In this document: positions 1-7,478 of the stretch, in pieces
How the letters are laid out: each line of letters opens with the position of its first letter
Numbering within the stretch: position 1 is the stretch's first letter
NCBI GenBank assembly: GCA_013373445.1
Contig: JABXHV010000072.1
Location: 1 to 43,911 of the forward strand
Length of the DNA stretch: 43,911 bases
Source of the DNA: Paracoccaceae bacterium
Lineage (GTDB): Bacteria; Pseudomonadota; Alphaproteobacteria; Rhizobiales; Stappiaceae
Reading direction: 5' to 3'
The notes under the pieces: generated by a model
Database searches by the model: none
What the model was told of the DNA's origin: nothing
The model's input: only the letters and a program-made list of their open reading frames with translations
Made by a program: the position numbers and the translations under genes

Positions 1-325
1 GATGCGCAATGTCGAGGAAAAGCTGCAGGCGGCCGGCGCTGTTGATGACGCCGATCGCCGCGGATCATTCGTTTCCGTACTTTGCCTTGCTTGGCCCGAT
101 GGCCATTGCGAATTTTTCCGCGGAGAAGTGGAAGGCCAGATCGTCTGGCCTCCGCGCGGTGAACAAGGCTTTGGCTACGATCCCGTCTTTCAGCCTGACG
201 GCCATGACAGAACTTTTGGTGAAATGTCCTCAGAGGAAAAGCATGGCTGGTCGACAACCGAACCTGCCTTGTCACATCGCGCGCGCGCATTTCAGCTGTT
301 CTCGAAAGCCTGTTTGGAGAATTGA
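1..325 (+). CDS. rdgB: RdgB/HAM1 non-canonical purine NTP pyrophosphatase, C-terminal part (5' end outside window)
   Basis: Hydrolyses dITP, XTP and dHAPTP to monophosphates, keeping deaminated purines out of DNA and RNA (known for the RdgB/HAM1 family; cytosolic). The visible part is about 107 residues, roughly the C-terminal half of a protein usually near 200 aa. It contains the family block GFGYDPVF, then [10 protein letters not shown] and the closing LSHRARAF segment that forms the nucleotide pocket. The reading frame is open to the left edge (first full codon at base 2), so the in-frame ATG at 2 should not be taken as the start. The stop TGA (323-325) shares its last A with the ATG of hemW, so the two genes are translationally coupled. 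Confidence 0.9.
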   Translation, partial: MRNVEEKLQAAGAVDDADRRGSFVSVLCLAWPDGHCEFFRGEVEGQIVWPPRGEQGFGYDPVFQPDGHDRTFGEMSSEEKHGWSTTEPALSHRARAFQLFSKACLEN

Positions 326-1485
326 TGAGCCTGGAGACACCTGCTGGAGGATTTGGGGTTTATGTTCATTGGCCGTTCTGTGCGGCCAAATGCCCCTATT
401 GTGATTTCAATTCGCATGTCCGTCATCAGGCTGTTGACCAAGATCGCTTTGTTGCCGCCTTTGAACGGGAACTGGCGCATTTCGGTGAAATGACCGGAAA
501 CCGCGCTGTCGACTCGATCTTCTTTGGTGGCGGTACGCCGTCTCTCATGAAGCCACAGACCGTTGATCGCATCCTGAATGCTATCGGCAAACAGTGGACA
601 GTGACACAGGGCACGGAGATCACGCTCGAAGCCAATCCCACAAGTGTTGAGGCCGATCGTTTCAAGGGCTATCGCTCTGCCGGTGTAAACCGTGTCTCGC
701 TGGGCGTTCAGTCGCTGCATGATACGGAACTGAAGAAGCTAGGGCGCTTGCACGACGTTGCGACAGCGCTCAAGGCGATCGAAATCGCCCGCGAAACCTT
801 TCCGCGTTTGTCGTTCGATCTGATTTATGCCCGCCCGCATCAAACGCTTGCCGATTGGAAGCAGGAACTCGAACGTGCCATCGATCTGGCCGCGGATCAT
901 CTGTCTCTGTACCAGTTGACGATCGAGGAAGGCACGCCGTTCTTTGATTTGTACAACGCAGGCAAATTGCAAATGCCGGATTCCGATCTGGCAGCCGACT
1001 TCTATGAGCTAACCCAGGAAGTCGCGGCGGCGGGTGGATTGTCAGCTTACGAAGTGTCCAATCATGCCAAGCCTGGCGCTGAATGCCGGCATAATCTGGT
1101 TTATTGGCGCTATGGCGACTATGTCGGCGTTGGTCCTGGTGCTCATGGCCGTGTCAGTGTCGGTGCCAACAAACTCGCTACCTCCTGCGAGCGACACCCT
1201 GAAAGCTGGCTTGAAGCGGTTGAAGCCAATGGTCACGCTCTTGTCGAAAATGTTGGTCTTGGGCCGGAAGAACAGGGCGATGAATATCTTCTGATGGGCT
1301 TGCGCCTGCGCGAAGGAATTGAGGTCTCGCGCTATGAAAGCCTTTCGCTGCGCAAACTAGACCCTCGGCGCCTCGCTGACCTGCGTTCTCATGGCATGAT
1401 TGAGGAAATTGAGGCTGACCGTTTGCGCGTTACGCCGGAAGGTATGGCGGTTCTCGACGCCGTCGTTGCTGACTTGGCAGCGTAA
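325..1485 (+). CDS. hemW: HemW, radical SAM haem chaperone / coproporphyrinogen oxidase-like protein
   Basis: Cytosolic radical-SAM protein of the HemN-like group; HemW members bind haem and deliver it to haemoproteins rather than oxidising coproporphyrinogen. The 386-aa length suits HemW (about 380), shorter than true HemN (about 450). The cluster motif is at Cys19, Cys23 and Cys26 (CAAKCPYC), i.e. CX3CX2C; next come an SAM-binding FGGGTPS stretch near residue 69 and the HemW-type C-terminal HTH-like region (LLMGLRLREG). The ATG at 325 overlaps the rdgB stop by one base, giving coupled translation; an in-frame TTG at 322 is less likely. No intrinsic terminator is evident after the stop. Annotation as HemN is common but less apt. 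Confidence 0.93.
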   Translation: MSLETPAGGFGVYVHWPFCAAKCPYCDFNSHVRHQAVDQDRFVAAFERELAHFGEMTGNRAVDSIFFGGGTPSLMKPQTVDRILNAIGKQWTVTQGTEITLEANPTSVEADRFKGYRSAGVNRVSLGVQSLHDTELKKLGRLHDVATALKAIEIARETFPRLSFDLIYARPHQTLADWKQELERAIDLAADHLSLYQLTIEEGTPFFDLYNAGKLQMPDSDLAADFYELTQEVAAAGGLSAYEVSNHAKPGAECRHNLVYWRYGDYVGVGPGAHGRVSVGANKLATSCERHPESWLEAVEANGHALVENVGLGPEEQGDEYLLMGLRLREGIEVSRYESLSLRKLDPRRLADLRSHGMIEEIEADRLRVTPEGMAVLDAVVADLAA

Positions 1486-1554
1486 CCGCAAAGCCAAGTC
1501 CCTCAGTTTACTCAGATTACGCAAGAGAATCTTCAACCCTCGATGCTATGGTTG

Positions 1555-1582
1555 TGTTGATTGATCGATCTGTTGATTGATC
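1555..1582. repeat. Two 12-bp direct repeats TGTTGATTGATC, period 16
   Basis: TGTTGATTGATC occurs at 1555-1566 and again at 1571-1582, separated by GATC. It sits in the 210-bp gap between hemW and the PHB depolymerase gene, just upstream of TGC-rich palindromes. Direct repeats of this size near a promoter can be tandem regulator sites; the function is unknown. Confidence 0.6.
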
Positions 1583-1584
1583 TA

Positions 1585-1626
1585 TTGCAGCATGCTGGGT
1601 ATTTGCCGTAGTATGCTGCATTGCAA
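1585..1626. promoter_or_regulatory. TGC-rich palindromes, possible PhaR operator upstream of phaZ
   Basis: Two related elements are seen: CAGCATGCTG (1588-1597, perfect palindrome) and CTGCATTGCA within TGCTGCATTGCAA (1614-1626). PhaR-type repressors of PHB granule genes in alphaproteobacteria bind CTGC-N3/4-GCAG-like sites. The second element matches CTGC-N3-GCA with the final G replaced by A. The location, 70-110 bp before a PHB depolymerase, fits. Assignment is inference; no promoter hexamers were identified with confidence. Confidence 0.35.
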
Positions 1627-1695
1627 CCAAGCTCAGAAACTCGATGAAATCGGGATTTTTAGTTACAAAGAGCTCACTCGCGAAGGGGTGTACGC

Positions 1696-3294
1696 GTGCC
1701 GTACTATCATTTCTACGAACTGAATCATGCTGCCATGGCGCCGGTAAGGGCCGTCGCAGACATGACAAAGCTCTATTTCAAAAACCCTCTGAACCCGCTC
1801 TCAAACACGGAATATGGTCGCGCAGTCGCTGCAGGCTGTGAAGTGCTCGAACGCATGACGCGCCGCTACGGCAAGCCGTCGTTCGACCTTCCGGAGACCA
1901 CCGTTGGCGGTGTGCGTGTTTCGGTCACAGAGCAAATTGTCTGGTCGAGACCTTTTTGCGATCTCATTCATTTCCAGCGCGGAACAAATTCTGGCAGCAA
2001 TGATCCGAAGATCCTGATCGTTGCGCCGATGTCCGGCCACTATGCTACCTTGCTGCGTGGAACCGTCGAAGCGCTCCTGCCCTACGCTGATGTCTACATC
2101 ACGGATTGGATCGATGCTCGTATGGTGCCGTTGAGCGAAGGCAAATTCGATCTCGATGACTATATCGATTACCTGATTTCAATCGCCCATTTCATGGGAA
2201 CCGACACCCACATGATCGGTGTATGCCAGCCGTCTGTGCCGGTTCTGGCCGCTGTCGCGTTGATGGAAGCCGATAACGATCCGTATGTGCCAGCCTCCAT
2301 GACACTGATGGGTGGACCGGTCGATACGAGGGTCGCGCCAACCGCAGTGAATGATCTGGCGATGGATCATGGCATTGAATGGTTCAAGCAGAATGCTGTG
2401 ATGAAGGTTCCCTTCCCGCACGCAGGCTGCATGCGTGATGTTTATCCAGGCTTTCTGCAACTTGGCGGTTTCATGTCGATGAACCTGGATCGTCATGTTA
2501 CGGCGCATCGTGATTTCTACCAGCATCTGGTGGAAGGCGACGGCGACGGAGCGGACAAGCACCGCGACTTCTATGATGAATATCTGGCTGTCATGGATTT
2601 GACGGCCGAGTTCTATCTGCAGACGGTGGAAACTGTCTTTATTGAGCATTCCCTGCCACGCGGCGTGATGTACCACGGCGACAAACTTGTTGATTGCAGC
2701 AAGATTGAACGCACGGCTCTCATGACTGTTGAGGGCGAAAAGGACGACATCACCGGTCGTGGCCAGACGAAGGCCGCACATGACCTGTGCACCAATCTCG
2801 ATCCGATCAAGAAAGTGCACTACGAACAATCCAACGTTGGGCACTATGGTGTTTTCAACGGATCGCGCTGGCGCTCAGAGATCTGCCCACGGATAATGGA
2901 TTTCATCCAGTCGAATCGTCATACGGAAGCCAAGACCAGTAGCTTCAAGAAGACCGTCAAATCGGCAGTTGCCAAGGTCGTGCCTGCGAAGACGACCAAG
3001 GACAAGCCTGCAGCCAAGGCGACAGAGCCAGCCGCCGCTGATCCTCTTGCCGCGGTCTTGCTGTCCAAGCCTGAAGGGGCTGCGGATGATTTGAAGGCTA
3101 TTACAGGTATCGGTCCGAAGCTGGCGACGACGCTCAATGAAGCAGGGATTTTCCACTACAGCCAGATCGCTGCTTTGACCAAAGCTCAAATTACAGCTTT
3201 GGATGAAAAGCTGGATTTGCGCGGTCGTATTGACCGTGAGGACTGGACAAAGCAAGCAAAAACGCTGGTGTCGGATCTCGCAAAAGCTACCTAA
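1696..3294 (+). CDS. phaZ: Intracellular polyhydroxyalkanoate (PHB) depolymerase with C-terminal helix-hairpin-helix extension
   Basis: Alpha/beta-hydrolase that degrades intracellular PHB granules to release hydroxybutyrate. Residues 1 to about 405 match the PhaZ depolymerase family, including the N-terminal YELNHAAMAPVR region. The probable catalytic triad is Cys177 (in GVCQPSVPVLA), Asp350 (EGEKDD) and His383 (NVGHYGVF), as in the Ralstonia PhaZa1-type enzymes that use Cys instead of Ser. Length is 532 aa against about 400-420 for the usual enzyme. The extra part is a Lys/Ala/Pro-rich linker (about 411-460) and a 65-70 residue helix-hairpin-helix module (DDLKAITGIGPKLA, then RGRIDREDW). 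That module resembles the tails on ribosomal protein L21 and NuoE in Hyphomicrobiales. Start chosen is GTG at 1696 with AAGGGG upstream. The frame is continuous, so the fusion is real in this sequence. Confidence 0.92.
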   Translation: MPYYHFYELNHAAMAPVRAVADMTKLYFKNPLNPLSNTEYGRAVAAGCEVLERMTRRYGKPSFDLPETTVGGVRVSVTEQIVWSRPFCDLIHFQRGTNSGSNDPKILIVAPMSGHYATLLRGTVEALLPYADVYITDWIDARMVPLSEGKFDLDDYIDYLISIAHFMGTDTHMIGVCQPSVPVLAAVALMEADNDPYVPASMTLMGGPVDTRVAPTAVNDLAMDHGIEWFKQNAVMKVPFPHAGCMRDVYPGFLQLGGFMSMNLDRHVTAHRDFYQHLVEGDGDGADKHRDFYDEYLAVMDLTAEFYLQTVETVFIEHSLPRGVMYHGDKLVDCSKIERTALMTVEGEKDDITGRGQTKAAHDLCTNLDPIKKVHYEQSNVGHYGVFNGSRWRSEICPRIMDFIQSNRHTEAKTSSFKKTVKSAVAKVVPAKTTKDKPAAKATEPAAADPLAAVLLSKPEGAADDLKAITGIGPKLATTLNEAGIFHYSQIAALTKAQITALDEKLDLRGRIDREDWTKQAKTLVSDLAKAT

Positions 3295-3324
3295 AAACGG
3301 CTGAGAAGCGGTGTTTTGGTTAAA

Positions 3325-3358
3325 AAATGCAGCGCCTATGGGCGTTGCATTTTGTTTT
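3325..3358 (+). terminator. Intrinsic terminator after phaZ
   Basis: A 12-bp stem is formed by AAATGCAGCGCC (3325-3336) and GGCGTTGCATTT (3341-3352) with loop TATG and one G-U pair, followed by TGTTTTT. It lies 30 bp after the phaZ stop and separates phaZ from the DUF2852 gene. Confidence 0.85.
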
Positions 3359-3425
3359 TCAAGAATTGAAGCGGCCTTTTTCAATCCCATTTCCGTGTGG
3401 TGAGTGACTAAGAGGGGTTTAAACC

Positions 3426-3836
3426 ATGACAACTGCATGTTCTTCAATTCGGCCGGGTTGGTCGCCTGTAACCATCGGTTTGATGGTTCTTGGTTTCGTG
3501 GCTTTCTGGCCGCTTGGCTTGGCGATGCTTGCCTATATTTTGTGGGGTGATCATTTTCACCGCATGAAAAACGATGTCGTATCTGAGTGGCGATCCAGCC
3601 CTATGCGTGATGCGATGCATAACATGGGCGGCGCTGCTGCTCCGCGCACCGGAAACGTGGCGTTTGACGACTACCGTGAAAAAGAACTCAAGCGCCTCGA
3701 AGAAGAGCGCGCCAAACTGAACAAGATGCGCGATGAATTCGACGATTTCCTACGGGAACTGCGACGTGCAAAAGATCAGGACGAGTTCGATCGTTTCATG
3801 AATGCACGAAACGCCGGATCGTCTGGCCAGGCCTGA
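3426..3836 (+). CDS. DUF2852 family membrane protein
   Basis: 136-aa protein of the alphaproteobacterial DUF2852 family, function unknown. One or two hydrophobic segments lie at about residues 14-42 (VTIGLMVLGFVAFWPLGLAM and a following stretch), followed by a conserved WGDHFHRMK region. The C-terminal half is charged and likely a coiled coil (about 80-125, rich in Glu, Arg and Lys). It is probably inner-membrane anchored with a cytosolic helical tail. The ATG at 3426 has AGAGGGG at an acceptable distance. It is a single-gene unit, flanked by terminators on both sides (3325-3358 and 3864-3892). Confidence 0.85.
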   Translation: MTTACSSIRPGWSPVTIGLMVLGFVAFWPLGLAMLAYILWGDHFHRMKNDVVSEWRSSPMRDAMHNMGGAAAPRTGNVAFDDYREKELKRLEEERAKLNKMRDEFDDFLRELRRAKDQDEFDRFMNARNAGSSGQA

Positions 3837-3863
3837 TGATCAATCGGTAGATGAATGGCGAAG

Positions 3864-3892
3864 AAGCGGCGCTTTCAAGTGCCGCTTTTTTT
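3864..3892 (+). terminator. Intrinsic terminator after the DUF2852 gene
   Basis: Stem AAGCGGCGC (3864-3872) / GTGCCGCTT (3879-3887), one wobble pair, loop TTTCAA, then a run of seven T. It lies 28 bp after the stop codon. Confidence 0.87.
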
Positions 3893-3944
3893 GTGTCTGA
3901 AGACATTTTAAGCTGGCAAGAACTGATTCGAACCAGGGGCATCA

Positions 3945-4694
3945 ATGCGCTCTCTGCTCCGCCGCAAGCCGGACCTTCCCGATGCGATTGAAATCGATGT
4001 GCAAGGAGCTCCTTTGCGCATTCGCCTGCGCATGAATGCCCGCGCGGTGCGCTATCTTTTGCGGTTGCCTGCGGACAACAGTGGTCCGGTAATGACGATA
4101 CCAAACGGTGGCAGCGCCGCGCAGGCAAAACGCTTTGCCCTTCAACATGTTGACTGGCTGCTTGAACGACTTGAACGTCGGCCGGAACATGTGGCTTTGA
4201 TGCCCGGTGATTATGTTCCGGTGCGCGGTGTAGAGCATAAGATCGTGATGACGGGAAAATTGCGCGGCCTGGTTCAGGTGAGCGAACAGGACGGTGAACC
4301 CGTTCTTCTGGTGCCGGGCGATGAAGTTCATGTGCCACGAAAAGTCGTAAACTGGCTGAAATCTGAAGCCAAACGCGACCTTGTTGCAGCAACTCAAAAG
4401 CATGCGCCAAGTATCGGTAAAAAGGTCGCTGGCCTGTCCGTTCGCGACACTAAGAGCCGTTGGGGATCCTGCGCTCATAATGGGCGACTGTCGTTTTCCT
4501 GGCGCTTGATCCTCGCGCCACCGGATATTCTTGACTATGTCGCGGCGCACGAGGTCGCACATCTTCAGGAAATGAACCATTCAGAGCGGTTCTGGCGCGT
4601 TTGCGAGAAACTTGCGCCGCAGACACCGCAAGCGCGCAAATGGCTTAAGGACAATGGCGCCCGTCTGCACGGTTATGGTCAGACCCAGGACTAG
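3945..4694 (+). CDS. YgjP-like (DUF45 / M48-type) zinc metallohydrolase
   Basis: 249-aa protein of the YgjP/SprT-like DUF45 family, putative zinc-dependent metallopeptidases with little known about substrates. Hallmarks are RWGSC at 172-176 and the zinc-binding HEVAH at 202-206, followed by NHSERFW, in which the His is the likely third ligand. No signal peptide or membrane segment is visible, so it is cytosolic. The start ATG at 3945 follows a weak ribosome site. The gene converges on the PBP gene: its stop TAG (4692-4694) overlaps the PBP stop on the other strand within the palindrome CTAG. Confidence 0.9.
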   Translation: MRSLLRRKPDLPDAIEIDVQGAPLRIRLRMNARAVRYLLRLPADNSGPVMTIPNGGSAAQAKRFALQHVDWLLERLERRPEHVALMPGDYVPVRGVEHKIVMTGKLRGLVQVSEQDGEPVLLVPGDEVHVPRKVVNWLKSEAKRDLVAATQKHAPSIGKKVAGLSVRDTKSRWGSCAHNGRLSFSWRLILAPPDILDYVAAHEVAHLQEMNHSERFWRVCEKLAPQTPQARKWLKDNGARLHGYGQTQD

Positions 4695-6889
4695 CCGCCA
4701 AAAATACTCTTGAGCAAATCAAGTGGCCCTTTGCCTTCGCCAAGAGGTTCCGGAGGGACCAAGGCACCTGGATCGTCTCTGTTGACCTGCGGACCAGTGC
4801 TTTTCGGCGCTGGTGGTGTCAGGACCTGGCCATAATTGAGAACGCCGGGAAGGTTGGCGACCGGTATATCCTGGTGTTCTGCATCCATGACCTCTTTCCA
4901 GACCATCGCTGGAAGGTTGCCACCTGTCACCTTTTTCGTCGGTGAATTGTCGTCATTACCGAGCCAGACACCGGTGGTGAGATTGGCAGTATAGCCAATG
5001 AACCAGGCATCGCGGGAGTCCTGACTGGTGCCCGTCTTGCCAGCAGCAGGCCTCAGGTCTTCCATAAGCGCTCGCTTTCCGGTGCCGGTAAGCAGTGTTT
5101 CAGCCATCATTTGGTTCATTTCCGCGACCAGATCACGGTCAATCACGCGGCCAAGACCATCGCCCTGGCGAGAGTAGAGGGTTTCCCCGTCCATCGTCCG
5201 AATGCGACGAATGATATGCGGCAGAACGCCGTAGCCGCCATTGGAGAAGGGCACGTAGGCCCCGACAATCTCTAGCGGAGTTACTTCGGAGGTTCCGAGC
5301 GACAATGTCAGGTTGCTTGTCAGTTTGGACTGGATGCCCAGCCGATGCGCCGTTTTTGCAATGGCCTTCGGCCCGACCTCGTAGGCAAGCTGCGCGGCGA
5401 CCGTGTTCAAGGACATCGCAAGTGCCTTGGTCAATGTGACGTTGCCGTAGTGCTTTTTGGTGTAGTTGTTCGGCGACCAGCCATTCAATGTAACGGGCTT
5501 GTCCTGGCGCACTGTGTTCGGCGTCATGCCCTTTTCCAGCGCGGTTAGAAAGACAAACGGTTTGAAGGCCGATCCTGGCTGTCTTTTGGCATAAACCGCC
5601 CGATTGAACTGGCTGCGGGAATAGTCTGCGCCACCAACCAGCGCCCGGACAGCTCCGGCGGTGTCCAATGTGACCACCGCCCCCTGGCTGACACGACGCT
5701 CAACCTTGTTTTCTTTCAAGGCTTTACGCAGCGCGTTTTCGGCAGCGAGCTGCATTGGAACGTCAATTGTAGTGTCGACGATGATGTCCTTGTCGAATGA
5801 GCCGACATAATGCGGCAGCATATCCATAACCCAATCCGCTGCATAATTCTGGCTTGCAGTGGTGTGACGGCGTACGACTTTGGCAGGTGCAGAAATGGCA
5901 TCAAGGGCTTCTTGCGCTGTGATGTAGCCCTCATCATGCATCGCGGTGATCACCAGCTTCGCACGCTCCTCGGCGAGATCCGGGTTGCGCAGCGGTGACA
6001 GACGGGAGGGCGCCTTGAGAAGGCCAGCCAGTGTCGCAGCTTCTGCAATGGTCACCAGCCGGGCAGGTTTGCCGAAATAACGTCGGGATGCGGCATCGAC
6101 ACCATAAGCTCCAGAGCCGAGATAAACCCGGTTCAGATACATTTCCAGGATCTGGTCCTTGGAGAACTTGGCTTCCAGCCAAATCGCCAGAATCAATTCC
6201 TGGATCTTTCTCTTGACCGTCCGATCAGGTTCCAGAAACAGGTTTTTCGCCAATTGTTGGCTGAGCGTCGAGCCGCCTTGGCGCACGGTGCCGGAAGTGA
6301 AGTTGGTAATGACGGCGCGCGTGAGGCCAATCGGGTCAAATCCGACGTGGCTTCTGAAACGCCGATCCTCAATCGAGATGACTGCATTGGGGAGATAGGA
6401 CGGCAGTTGTTCTAGCCTCACGGCCTCGCCGCCGGTATCTCCGCGGTTGCCAAGCAGTTCACCACTTTGGGAAACGATTTTGACGTTGGGTGGGCGCTGT
6501 GGAACCGACCATTCGGACGTCGGAGGCAGATAAGCTGCGTAGTAAATTACGACACCCGCGGCGATGATCCCGCCCCAGACACCAGCAACCAGGCCCCAGT
6601 AGAATAGCTTTCTGGCAAGCCAGGTCAGGCCTCCGATCAAACCACCCCGGTTGAACTTCCGTCTGGATTTACCGCGACCGCCACCCTTACCGGCTTTGGC
6701 AGGAGCCCGTTTACTTGCTGTTTTGGCTGAGCTTTTGCGGGTTTTCGGACGTTCTGACGCGGGTTTGCGCTTTGGTTTGGAGGATCTCGCTGGGCCTGCA
6801 GTCCGGTCACGCTCGCCCGGCCGGATATCCACCGCAGAGGCGTCCGGTTTTCGAGTAAACTGCGGCTCGATACGCTTTTTGCGCGCCAT
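4691..6889 (-). CDS. Class A penicillin-binding protein, PBP1A family (transglycosylase-transpeptidase)
   Basis: Bifunctional peptidoglycan synthase in the inner membrane: polymerises lipid II and cross-links stem peptides. A very basic, low-complexity cytosolic N-terminus (1-80, Lys/Arg/Ala-rich) precedes one transmembrane helix (about 96-120). The GT51 domain has catalytic Glu174 in EDRRFRSHVGFD, GGSTLSQQLAKNLFL at 205-219 and ILEMYLNRVYLG at 247-258. The transpeptidase has SAFK (Ser440), SLN (493-495) and KTGT (618-621). The C-terminus is Pro/Gly-rich. All catalytic residues are present. The start at 6889 gives a continuous family-like N-terminus. A possible CtrA site lies about 70 bp upstream. 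It overlaps the ygjP-like gene tail to tail by 4 bp. Confidence 0.95.
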   Translation of the reverse strand: MARKKRIEPQFTRKPDASAVDIRPGERDRTAGPARSSKPKRKPASERPKTRKSSAKTASKRAPAKAGKGGGRGKSRRKFNRGGLIGGLTWLARKLFYWGLVAGVWGGIIAAGVVIYYAAYLPPTSEWSVPQRPPNVKIVSQSGELLGNRGDTGGEAVRLEQLPSYLPNAVISIEDRRFRSHVGFDPIGLTRAVITNFTSGTVRQGGSTLSQQLAKNLFLEPDRTVKRKIQELILAIWLEAKFSKDQILEMYLNRVYLGSGAYGVDAASRRYFGKPARLVTIAEAATLAGLLKAPSRLSPLRNPDLAEERAKLVITAMHDEGYITAQEALDAISAPAKVVRRHTTASQNYAADWVMDMLPHYVGSFDKDIIVDTTIDVPMQLAAENALRKALKENKVERRVSQGAVVTLDTAGAVRALVGGADYSRSQFNRAVYAKRQPGSAFKPFVFLTALEKGMTPNTVRQDKPVTLNGWSPNNYTKKHYGNVTLTKALAMSLNTVAAQLAYEVGPKAIAKTAHRLGIQSKLTSNLTLSLGTSEVTPLEIVGAYVPFSNGGYGVLPHIIRRIRTMDGETLYSRQGDGLGRVIDRDLVAEMNQMMAETLLTGTGKRALMEDLRPAAGKTGTSQDSRDAWFIGYTANLTTGVWLGNDDNSPTKKVTGGNLPAMVWKEVMDAEHQDIPVANLPGVLNYGQVLTPPAPKSTGPQVNRDDPGALVPPEPLGEGKGPLDLLKSIFGG

Positions 6890-6957
6890 TGCCCAGGGGC
6901 TCCAAAATCACATTGGTAAAATCACGGGTAGACCAAATGACATTAGATTAAGGCAGT

Positions 6958-6972
6958 TTAAGGGGCCGTTAA
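6958..6972. promoter_or_regulatory. Candidate CtrA box TTAA-N7-TTAA between the PBP and DUF1330 genes
   Basis: TTAA at 6958-6961 and 6969-6972 separated by seven bases (GGGGCCG) matches the alphaproteobacterial CtrA consensus TTAA-N7-TTAA. Extra TTAA half-sites lie at 6948 and 6986 (the latter TTAAC). It lies 69 bp upstream of the PBP start and about 115 bp upstream of the DUF1330 start. An eight-base match can occur by chance in a window this size, so confidence is limited. Confidence 0.35.
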
Positions 6973-7087
6973 GCTTGGTGTTTTCTTAACCGCACACAAA
7001 CGCTTGTGAGCGGACCTGCAATCAGGGTAGGACTTGGGTCCGAAACGGGGCTAATCCCGATGCAGAAGTCTGAAAAAGAGGTCGATG

Positions 7088-7396
7088 ATGGCGAAGGGTT
7101 ATTGGATTGCCAGTGTCAGTGTTGCTGATCCTGAGACATACAAGAAGTACGTTGAAGGCAGCGCCGCCGCATTCAAGAAATATGGTGCCAAGTTTATTGC
7201 ACGCGGCGGTGAAATCACGACTCTCGAAGGTTCGCCTCGCGCCCGCAACGTTGTGATTGAGTTCGACAGCGTCGAAACCGCTCTGGCTTGTTACAAATCG
7301 CCGGAATACAGCGCTGCAAAGGCCCATCGTGAGCCGGTTGCAGAAGCCGATATCTTCATCATGGAAGGTTACACCGGTCCGCAGCCCAACGATTGA
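7088..7396 (+). CDS. DUF1330 family protein (ferredoxin-like dimeric alpha/beta barrel fold)
   Basis: 102-aa cytosolic protein of the DUF1330 family. It starts with the typical KGYWIASVSVADPETYKKY block, followed by GGEITTLEG, RNVVIEFDSVETALACYKSPEY and a closing EADIFIMEG strand. The family has the dimeric ferredoxin-like fold of antibiotic-biosynthesis monooxygenase relatives; its biochemical role is unsettled. The start at 7088 is preferred over the ATG at 7085 because AGAGG (7077-7081) is better spaced. It is monocistronic and convergent with olsB across a strong shared terminator. Confidence 0.9.
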   Translation: MAKGYWIASVSVADPETYKKYVEGSAAAFKKYGAKFIARGGEITTLEGSPRARNVVIEFDSVETALACYKSPEYSAAKAHREPVAEADIFIMEGYTGPQPND

Positions 7397-7420
7397 TCGG
7401 CAGCTGGCGAAACGGTTTGA

Positions 7421-7457
7421 AAAACGCGGCATGCCAGTCAGGCGTGTCGCGTTTTAT
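7421..7457. terminator. Bidirectional intrinsic terminator between DUF1330 gene and olsB
   Basis: A 15-bp stem is formed by AAAACGCGGCATGCC (7421-7435) and GGCGTGTCGCGTTTT (7441-7455), with a 5-nt loop AGTCA and two G-U pairs. The arms end in A4 and T4, so the hairpin can terminate both convergent transcripts. Confidence 0.88.
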
Positions 7458-7478
7458 TATGTCCAGCGTTTGAACAAA

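Noticed and set aside
1801-2844. Long open frames on the strand opposite phaZ, glnD and other genes
   Set aside because: They are antisense shadows of well-supported genes, with no family-like motifs or ribosome sites.
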